Source: Fimbriiglobus sp.
GTDB taxonomy: Bacteria > Planctomycetota > Planctomycetia > Gemmatales > Gemmataceae
Assembly (NCBI GenBank): GCA_025352585.1
Contig: JANXTD010000735.1
Span: 1-9,677 of the forward strand
Length of the DNA: 9,677 bases
Direction: 5' to 3'
The stretch's first letter is position 1. Each line of letters begins with the position of its first letter. The notes under the pieces are model-generated. The model ran no database searches. It saw only the letters and a program-made list of their open reading frames with translations, and had not been told where the DNA came from. Shown here one piece after another: positions 1 through 9,200 of the stretch. A program made the position numbers and the translations under genes.

Positions 1-278
1 ACTACCACGGGGCCGACAACCCCGGCAGCCTCGGCGGCACCGTGGTAGTAGAAGCCGACCGGAGGCGTCTCCGTGACCGTGTAGTTGCCCGCCGGCAGGC
101 CCGTGAACTCGTAGAAGCCCTGGGCGTTAGTCGTCGCGCTCTGCGGCGGCAGCGGGTTGCCCGCCAGGTCGGTGCCCGTGAGCGTGACCTTGACGTTGCC
201 GATCGGCGTGTCGTTGCGCAGGCCCGGCGTGTAGGTCGCCGTCAGGTCGTTGTCGCGGTACGTGAAGCCCGACACCGA
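1..278 (-). other. Domain 18: different SdrD_B/CNA-B-like domain, cut by the window edge
   Basis: From about residue 3062 onward. It opens VSGFTYRDNDLTATYTPG, then RNDTPIGNVKVTLTGTDLAG, SATTNAQGFYEFTGLPAG, NYTVTETPPVGFYYHG, and is still open at the edge. The strand pattern is CNA-B/SdrD_B-like. The opening lacks the DxNxDGxxxxxE loop and resembles domain 1 (VSG entry) more than the tandem units. It may begin a second set of domains leading to the C-terminus, which is not visible. Confidence 0.75.
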
Positions 279-3200
279 GGCGACCGGCGGGACGACCACG
301 GGCGGCACGACCGGGGGCACCACCGGGGGCACGACTGGCGGCACCACCGGCGGGACGGTCAGGCCGAAATCGACCGTGGGGTTGACGTTGCCGGGCGACC
401 CGCCGACGGTCAGCGTCACCGGCAGGCTGCGGACGCTCGCCCCCGACGGCGTGCCGTTGTTGTCGTTATCGACCCCGTCGTTCGGCGACTGGCCCTTGTT
501 GGTGCTGAGAGTGAAGCCGGCCGGCGGCGTGACGCCGACGGTGTAGTCGCCGGGCGTCAGGTTCGGGAACAGGTAGTTGCCGTTGCCGTCGGTCGTCGTG
601 CTCGTCACGAGGTTGCCGGCCGCGTTGAAGAGCTGCACCGGCACGTTCGCCAGGCCCGGTTCGCCCGCATCGACGCGGCCGTTGTTGTTCAAGTCGTTCC
701 AGACGAGGTTCCCCAGGCTCAGCGGGCTGTACGCCCCGAAGTCCACCGTGAGGTCGCTGTTGGTGCCGCCGACGGCCAAGGTCACCGGCGAACTGCGGAC
801 GGTTTGGCCGGCGGTCTTGGTGCCGTTGTCGTCGTTGTCGATGCCGTTGCTCGGACTCGGGGCGACTTCGGACGGCCCGGTCGGGCTGCCGTTGGTGCCG
901 CTACTGCTGACGAACCCGGCCGGCAGGTCGGCCTCGACGGCGTACGCGCCGGGCGTCAGGTTCGGGAAAAGGTAGTTGCCGTTGGCGTCGGTCGTCGTGC
1001 TGCCGACCAGCTTGCCGGCGGCGTCGAACACCCGCACCGGGGCGTTCGCCAGGCCCGGTTCGCCGGCGTCGCGGACGCCGTTGTTGTTCACGTCGTTCCA
1101 GACGAGGTTGCCCAGGGCGACCGGCTGGTAGAAGCCGAAATCGACCGTGAGGTTGACGTTGCCGCCCGGCTCGCCGCCGGGGGTCAGCGTCACGGGGCTG
1201 CTCAGGAAGTTGACGCCGACCAGGGTGCCGTTGTCGTCGTTGTTGACGTCGTTGTTGGGGCCGGGGGCGACTTCGTAAGGCCCGCCCAGGCTGCCGTTGG
1301 TGCCGCTGCTGCTGTTCAGGCCGGCGAGCGAGCCGACCGTCGGCAGGCCGACGACGTACGTGCCCTGGCCGAGGCCCGTGAACAGGTAGTTGCCGCCGGC
1401 GTCAGTGACGGTGCTCGCCAGCGGGGTCAAGCTGTCGGGCACGCCGTCGGCGTTGACGTCGGCGTAGAGGTTGACGGCGACCTTCGCGAGGCCGACTTCG
1501 CCGCTGTCGAACACGCCGTTGTTGTTGGCGTCGTTCCAGACCAGGTCGCCGAGGCTCAGCGGCACGAACGCCCCGAAGTCCACGGTGAGGTCGCTGTTGG
1601 TGCCGCCGACGGCCAAGGTCACCGGCGAACTGCGGACGGTTTGGCCGGCGGTCTTGGTGCCGTTGTCGTCGCTATCGACGCGGTTGTTCGGACTCGGGGC
1701 CGCCTCGAACGGCCCGGCCGGGCTGCCGTTGGCCCCGGTGCTGGTGACGAACCCGGCCGGCAAGTCGGCCTCGACGGAGTAGTCGCCGGGGGTCAGGTTG
1801 GTGAACAGGTAGTTGCCGTTGAGGTCGGTGGACGTGCTGGCGACCAGCGCCCCGCCGGCGTTGTAGAGCCGCACGGCGACGTTCCCCAGGCCCGGCTCGC
1901 CGGCGTCGCGGACGCCGTTGTTGTTGGCGTCGTTCCAGACGAGGTTCCCCAGGGTGAGCGGCTGGTAGAAGCCGAAATCGACGGTGAGGTTGCTGTCGGG
2001 GTCGGCGGTCGGGTCGGCGATGGCGGCCGCGTCGGGTTCGCCGGTCGGGGCGGTGCCGTCCACCAGCGTGACCACCGGCGACAGGACGCCGCCGAGGGCC
2101 AGCGTGCCGCTGTCGGCGTTATCGACGGGCGTCGCGGGGGCCGGCTCGTTGGGGCCGGTGACCGAGCCGGCAGCGCCGCCGGTGCTGCTCAGGAGGTTCG
2201 CCAGAACCCCGCCCGCGGCGAGGTCGCTGGCGGCGACGGCGACCTGGTACTTGCCGGGGTTCAGGCCGGTGAACGAGTAGTAGCCTTGGGGGTTCGTGAC
2301 CGTCGTCACGGCCTTGCCGCCGCCGTCGAGGACCGGGTTGCCCGCGCCGTCGAGCAGGTTCAGCGCCACCGGGCCGGCCGGGGCCGAGTCGCCGGGGCCG
2401 AACTTGCCGTCGTTGTTGGCGTCAATGAACACGCGGTTGCCCAGCGACAGCGGCCGGAAGAAGCCGAAATCGACCGTGAGGTTCGACTGGGCGTCCGGCG
2501 TCGAGCGGTCCGACTCGAACAGGTCGGTTTCGCCGGTCGGCTCGGAGTTGTTCGGCCCGAGGGTGACCACGCCGCTGCGGGCGTTGGCCCCGAGTTGGCT
2601 GCCGTTGTCGTCGCCGTCCACGTCGGTGTTCGGACTCGGGGCGGCCTCGAACGGGCCGGCCGTCCCGGCGACGCCGCTGGCCCCGGTGCTGCTGCGGTAG
2701 CCGAGCAGCGGCCCGGTGCCATCGACCTGCACGCGGTAGTCGCCGGCCGGCAGGCCGTCGAAGCGGTAGTAGCCGCCGTTGGCCGTGACCGTAGTCACCG
2801 CCACGCCGCCGGGGGTCAGGATCGGGTTGCCGGCCGCGTCGAGCAGCCGGACGGTGACGCCGTCCATCCCGGACTCGCCGGGGTTCCGCCGGCCGTCGTT
2901 GTTGGCGTCGACGAACACCCGGTTGCCGAGGCTGTAGGTCCGCGTCAGGCCGAGGTCGAGCGTCAAGTTGGTGTCGGCGTCGGCGGCGTTGTTGGCCTGC
3001 GTGCCGACATCGGTCTCGCCGGGCGGCTCGGTGCCCACGGCGAGGGTGATGACCGTACTCCGCACGATCGGGCCGACCTGCGTGCCGTTGTCGTCGTTGT
3101 CGGCGTTGGTGTCGCCCGACGGGGTGTTGGCCCCCTCGAACGGCCCGACGCTGCCGGCCGCGCCGGTGCTCGACACGTACGTCGTCGGCAGGGTACTGAG

Positions 3201-6200
3201 TTCGACGTAGTAGCCGTTGGGGTTCAGGTTGGTGAACAGGTAGTAGCCGTTGGCGTCGGTGACGGCAGCGCCGACGGAAGCGCTCGCGGCGGTGAACAGC
3301 GTCACGGTCACGCCCGCCAGGCCCGGCTCGCCGGCGTCCCGGACGCCGTTGTTGTTCAGGTCGTCCCAGACCCGGTTGCCCAGCGACAGCGGCACGTAGC
3401 CGCTGAAGTCCACGGTGAGGTCGCTGTTGGTGCCGCCCAGGACCAAGGTCACGGGCAGGCTGCGGACCGTCTGGCCGGTCGTCTTGGTGCCGTTGTCGTC
3501 GTCATCGACGCCGTTGCCCGGACTCGGGGCCGCCTCGAACAGTCCAGTGGCGCTGCCGTTGGTGCCACTGCTGCTGACGAACCCGACCGGCAAGTCGGCC
3601 TCGACGGAGTAATCGCCGGGGGTCAGCTTATCGAACAGGTAGTTGCCGTTGGCGTCGGTCGCGGTCATGGCGACGAGCGTATTCGCGGAGTCATACAGTC
3701 GGAGGGTGACGCCGTCGAGGCCCGGCTCGCCGGCGTCGCGGCGGCCGTTGTTGTTCAGGTCGTTCCAGACGAGGTTGCCCAGCGCGATCGGCCGGTAGAA
3801 GCCGAAATCGACGGTGAAGTTCGACTGGTCATCGACCACAATGAACGGCGTCTCGGTGGTGTCGGCTTCGCCGGTCGGCTCCGTCGCGCCTCGCCCGAGC
3901 GACACGACCCCGCTGCGGAAGTCCGCCCCGAAGGCGTCGCCGTTGTCGTCGTTGTCGGTGTCGCTGTTCGGGCCGGGGGCCGCCTCGTACAGGCCGGTGG
4001 TGCTGCCGTTGGTGCCGCTGCTGCTGACGAAGCCGGCGAGGTTGCCGCCGCCGTCCACTTGCACGCGGTAGTCGCCGGCGAGGAGGTTGTCGAAGGCGTA
4101 GTAGCCGCCGCCCACGGTCGTCGTGGTGACCGCGGTGCCGGTGGCGTCGAGGACCGCCGTGCCGTCGGCCTTGAGCAGCCGCACCGTGACGCCGTCGATG
4201 CCGGACTCGGTGGCGGTGTCGAGCAGGCCGTCGTTGTTGGCGTCGTTCCAGACGCGGTTGCCGAGGCTGTAGACGCGGACCACGCCGAAGTCGAGCGTCA
4301 GGTTGCCGTTGATGTCAGTGGCGTTGTCCACCTGCGTGCCGACGTCGGCCTCGCCGGTCGGCTGCCCGAACGGCGTCAGCGTGACCGTCTTGCTGCGGAC
4401 GACCGTGCCGACCTGTGAACCGTTGTCGTCGTCGTCGGTCTTGACGGTGTTGGCGTCCGGGGTGCTCGCCCCCTCGTACGGCCCGAAGCCGGCGAGGCCG
4501 CCCGTCACGCCCGTGCCGGTGCTCGACACGAAGCCGGCCGGCAGGTTGCTCAGCTCGACGTAGTAGGTGCCGGGGGTCAGGTTCGTGAACAGGTAGTGCC
4601 CGGTGCCGTCGGTGGTCGTGACGCCGACGGCGGTGCCGGTGCTCGTGAAGAGCGTCACGGTCACCCCGGCGACGCCCGGCTCGACTCCGTTGCGCAGGCC
4701 GTCGTTGTTCAAGTCTTCCCAGACGCGGTTGCCGAGGCTCATCGGCGCGAACAGGCCGAAGTCCACCGTGTAGTTCGCGCCCGAATCCGGCACGGCGTCG
4801 GCGAGGCCGACGAGGGCCGGCTCGCCGGTCGGGGCGGTGCCGGCCGCGAGGGCCACGGGCAGGCTGCGGACGAGTTGGCCGCCGGCGCTCGTGCCGTTGT
4901 CGTCGCCGTCGGTCGTGTCGGTGGCGGGGTTCTTGCCCGGCTCGTAGGCGTTACCCGCGCCCTGGCTGCTGATGTAGCCGGTCGGGGCGACGACTTCGAC
5001 AACGTAGGTGCCGGTCGCCAGGTTCGTGAAGACGTACTGGCCGCTGGCGTTGGTCGTGGTCGTGATCGCCACGCCGCCGACGCCGAGGACCGGGTTGCCC
5101 GCGCCGTCGAGGAGCCGCACGACGACGTTGGCCAGGCCGGCCTCGCCGTTGTTGAACTTGCCGTCGTTGTTGGCGTCGTTCCAGACCTGGTTGCCCAGCG
5201 AGAGCGGCTGGAAGAAGCCGAAATCGACGGTGAGGTTGCCGTCGGTGCCGTCGCCATCGACGCCGGCCGCCGGCTGGCCGCCGACGCTCAGGGTCAACGA
5301 GCCGCTCAGGAAGTTGACGCCGACGAGGCTGCCGTGGTCGGTGTTGTCCGCGACGCCGCCGGGGGCCGGCTCGGACGGGCCGGTCAGGCTGCCGTTCGTG
5401 CCGCTGCTGCTCTTGAACGCGGCGAGGGGGCCGCCGGTCGGCACCCCGACGACGTAGGTGCCCTGGCCGAGGCCGGTGAACGAGTAGAGGCCGCCGCCGG
5501 CGGTCACGGTCGTGGCCAGCGGCGTGAGGCTGTCGGGGACGCCGTCGGCGTTCGCGTCGGCGTAGAGGTTGACCGTCACGCCGTTGATGCCGACCTCGCC
5601 GGCGTCGAACTTGCCGTTGTTGTTGGCGTCGTTCCAGACGAGGTTGCCGAGGTTCAGCGGCACGAACGCGCCGAAATCGACGGTCAGGTTGCCGTTGGTG
5701 CCGTCGCCATCGACCGCCACGCCCGGCCCGCCGCCGACGCTCAGCGCCACGGTGCCGCTTCGGACGGTTTGGGTGACCCCGACGCGCGTGCCGTTGTCGC
5801 TGTTATCGACGCCGCTGGTCGTGGCCGGCTCGTACGGGCCGGTCGCCTTGCCGTTGGCCCCGGTGCTCGACACGAAGCCGGCGGGCAGGTCGGCCTCGAC
5901 GGTGTAGTTGCCGGCGGTCAGGTTGCCGAAGGCGTAGTTGCCGCTGCCGTTGGTGACGGTGCTCAAGACCAGCCCGCCGAGCGAGTTGTACAGCCGCACC
6001 GGCACGCCGATGAGGACCGGCTCGCCGCCGTCGCGGACGCCGTTGTTGTTCAGGTCGTTGAAGACGAGGTTGCCGAGGTTCAGCGGCTGGTAGAAGCCGA
6101 AATCGACGGTGAGGTTCGACTGGTCGTCCGGCGCGGCCGCCGCGTCGCCCGTCCCCAGGTCGGCCTCGCCCGTCGGCGAGTTGTTCGTCGGCCCGAGGGT

Positions 6201-9200
6201 CACGACGCCGCTGCGGAAGTTGACGCCCGACACGCTGCCGTTGTCGTCGTTGTCGGTGTTGCCGCCGGGCGGGGTCGGCTCGTAGGTGCCGGTGGCGCTG
6301 CCGTTGGTGCCGCTGCTGCTGAGGTAGCCGGTGAGGGGGCCGCTGCCGGCGACCTCGACGACGTAGCTGCCGGAGGTCAGGCCGTCGAAGCGGTAGTAGC
6401 CGCCGCCCGCGGTGGTCGTCGTCACGCCGACGCCGCCGACCAGGATCGGGTTGCCGGCGGAGTCGAGCAGGCGCACGGTGACGCCGTCAATGCCGGCCTC
6501 GCCGTTGTTCAAGAGGCCGTCGTTGTTGGCGTCGCTCCAGACGCGGTTGCCGAGGCTGAACGTGCGGATCAGGCCGAGGTCCAGCGTCAGGTTGCTATCG
6601 GCGTTGGCGGCGTTGTCGGTCTGCGTGCCGACGTCGCCTTCCGTCGTCGGCGCGGTGCCCGGCGCGAGCGTGATGACCGTACTGCGGACGATCGCGCCGA
6701 CCTGCGTGCCGTTGTCGTCGTTGTCGGTGCTGGGGTTGCCGAGGGGCGTGTTCAAGCCCTCGAAGGTGCCGGCCCCGGCGACGCCGCCGGCGACGCCCGA
6801 CCCGGTGCTCGACCGCAGGCCGCTGGGGAGGATCCTCAGTTGGACGTAGTAGCCGCCGGCGAGGAGGTTCGTGAACAGGTAGTGGCCCGTGGCGTCCGTG
6901 GTCGTCTCGTCGATCGAGACGCTCGCGGCGGTCAGCAGCGTCACGACGACGCCGGGGACACCCGCCTCGCCGTTGTTGAGCAGGCCGTCGTTGTTGGTGT
7001 CGAGCCAGACGCGGTTGCCGAGGCTCACCGGCGGGGTGAAGCCGGCGTCGTAGGTGTGGACGACCTGGCCGTCCGGCCCGGTCGCCAGCGTGATCCGCGG
7101 GAAGTGGCCCGCGCCGATCGGCTTGCCGGGGGTCGGCAGCACGGCGTCGGAGTCGCGCGCGGTGCCGCCAGCGCTCAGGTCGTTGAGCGGCATCGTGAGC
7201 AGCTTGTTGAACAGCGGGCCGCCGGTGAGGTAGTCGGCCGGGTTGTCGAAGCGGATCGAGAAGCCGGCGGTGTTGGCGGTCAGGGTGGTGACGCCGTAGC
7301 GGGCGCTGGCGGTGCTCGTGCCGGGGCCGTTGGAAAAAAGGTAGTTGCCGTTGGCGTCGGTGACGGCGGTGGCGAGGACGGCGTTCGCGGCGTCGTAGAG
7401 CCGCACGGTCACGCCGGCGATGCCCGCCTCGCTGGCCCCCTGGATCCCGTCGCCGTTGGTGTCGAGGAAGACGCGGTCGCCGACCTCGATCGCGGCCGTC
7501 TCGGACATGATGACGAGTTCGCCCATGCCGTTGGCCTTGCCGAACGTGCCGCCGCCGTTCGCGTAGTCGGTGGGCGAGTTGCCGCCGAGGGTGTGGTACA
7601 GCTCGTAGGCCTTGACCTTGGCCCCGGTCAGGGTGCTGAAGAACGAGACGCCGCCGGCGCGGGTCTGGTCGCCGGGGTCCATCGTCGTACTCAGCACGTC
7701 CGGCGAGCCGGGGAGTTGGGCCGTGCCGCCGATCGAAGTCTCCGCGTGTGTGCCGCCCAGGCTCTCCTCGTAAAAGAACTCGCCGCCGCCCGGCCCGGCG
7801 TTGTTGCCCTGGGGGCCGTTGCCGAGCGTCGCCGGGGACGCGGTGAGGTTGTTGGGGACGCGGGAGTTGGCCTCGAGCGTCCAGCCGGAGGCGAGGTTAT
7901 CGACGGTCGTGATCGTCGCCCGCAGGGTGTCGCCGCCGGTGAAGCCCTCGATACGCTGGCCAGGCTGGGCCGGGTCGCTGAGCGTGAAGAAGCCGTTCTG
8001 GTCGGCCCCGCGGTCGCGGAGGCCGAGCGTCAGGTTGCCCTGGGCGTCGAAGGTGATGCCGGTGAGCATCGGCTGCGGGGCGATACCGGCACCGCCGTTG
8101 CCGACCGTCGAGAAGTACGTCGGACTCCACGGCTCCCAGTTCGACGTACCGATGTAAATCGACTGGCTGCGGGTGTAGTTGAGCCGCGCCGTGAACACCG
8201 GCGTCGGGGTGAACGCCATCGTCGCCGGGTTCACGACGTAGACCGCCGCGAGCAGCTCGTCCCGCGCGGTTTGGTCGCCCTGGCCGGTGGACTTCGTTTG
8301 GGCCGTGTAGACGACGCCGACGTACACCTTACCGTCGTGGTACTCGACGGCGAACGGCCGCAGGTCGTCCGACACGAACCGGGCCGGGGTGATGACGGAG
8401 CTGTCGGGGTTGCCCAGGGGGATCGACACGCGCTTCACGGTCGTCGAATCGACGACGCCCGTCGTGGGCACCTTGTAAAGCTGTCGGTCGGCCAGGTTCA
8501 TCACGAAAATGAACTTGCCGTCGCTCGACACGTCAAGGCCGCCGAGCGAACTCGTGCCGACCGCCGCCCAGCCGGTGTTGCCGTTGTCGGTGTCGTAATC
8601 CGCCGGGCCGTGGAGGTTTGCCCCAGCCGTGCCCGCGCCGAAGAGGGTGTTCAGGTCGGCGTAGACGCTCGCCGAGGGTTGCGCCGGCAACACCGCCGGC
8701 ACGGGGACCTTGTAGATCGCCCCGGTGCCGCCCGGCCCGAAGCCGGCGAAGCGCTTGAAGTACGCCGCGGCGTAGAGGTCGCGGGCGTCCTTGCCGTAGC
8801 CGAGGCCCAGCGTCGTGCCGACCTGGCTGGCCAGCACCGAAAGCACCGGCGTCGCGGGGTCCGGGTTGACGAAGCCGGCCCCGGACGTGCCGCCGGACGA
8901 GTACGGGAACGCCACGATCGTCGTCTTGGTCGCGTTGTCCGCGCTCTGCTGGTCGCCGAAGGCGTACACCGACGTGGCCACCAGGGGGTTGTCCTGGCTG
9001 TGGTCCACCGCACGCACGACCCCGAAGTTCACGTTGGTCGCGTTGGCGGTCGCCACGAACTGCACCGCGGACCCCGAACTCGGGCCGCGCGGGCCGGGCG
9101 TGAACCCCGTCGGCAGGGCCGAGAACTCGACGCGGACGGGGCCGCCGACGTTGAGCGTGTACGCCCCGAAGGCGTCGGTCAGCGTCGTGCCGAGGCTCGC

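Larger units (their letters stand above)
357..3389 (-). repeat. Higher-order block 3: subtypes A-B-E-C-D-C-C (units 11-17)
   Basis: Unit 11 (2937-3389) has a subtype A body (GYYVELSTLPTTYVSS) but a C-like opening. Unit 12 (2451-2936) is B (GGYYRFDGLPAGDYRVQVDG). Unit 13 (1959-2450) is E-like (LLDGAGNPVLDGGG, YYSFTGLNPGKYQVAV), with degenerate acidic motifs. Units 14 (1560-1958), 16 (723-1121) and 17 (357-722) are C, and unit 15 (1122-1559) is D (NLYADVNADGVPDSLTPL). Unit 17 is the shortest and varies: it has a GFTLSTNKGQSPND segment and the acidic motif DNDNNG. Units 10, 14 and 16 are each exactly 133 residues. Confidence 0.72.
357..7028 (-). repeat. Tandem array of fifteen SdrD_B units (units 3-17)
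   Basis: Residues about 812-3035. Each unit starts LGNxVW (unit 15: LGDLVW), is followed by DxNNDG or DxNNNG, an aliphatic strand segment (VxVxLxxxxG), TxxxGxYxFxxL, SSxGxxG, an acidic motif near DNDDNG, RSxxVTL, and ends NLTVDFG or NLTLDLG. Unit start positions read leftwards are 7028, 6560, 6083, 5657, 5204, 4742, 4271, 3788, 3389, 2936, 2450, 1958, 1559, 1121 and 722. Lengths range from 122 to 164 residues and every unit is a multiple of three, so the number of units can change without breaking the frame. Such arrays are known as calcium-dependent rigid stalks. Confidence 0.93.

Noticed and set aside
2360..2722. Minus-strand open frame of 120 codons in another register, and similar ones at 4739-5257, 7897-8130 and 8651-9013
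   Set aside because: They overlap the giant gene in a different frame and encode Ser/Thr/Arg/Pro-rich low-complexity products typical of GC-rich out-of-frame reading.
42..4418. Plus-strand open frame of 1,458 codons
   Set aside because: It is the exact antisense register of the SdrD_B gene. Its product is a low-complexity mix of Arg, Ala, Val, Gly and Asp with no recognisable domain, and it repeats only because the gene below it repeats.
282..7028. Regular repeats considered as a CRISPR array or minisatellite
   Set aside because: The repeats are 366-492 bp coding units (and a 12-bp Pro-Val coding repeat), diverged and in frame, with no short identical direct repeats separated by unique spacers.
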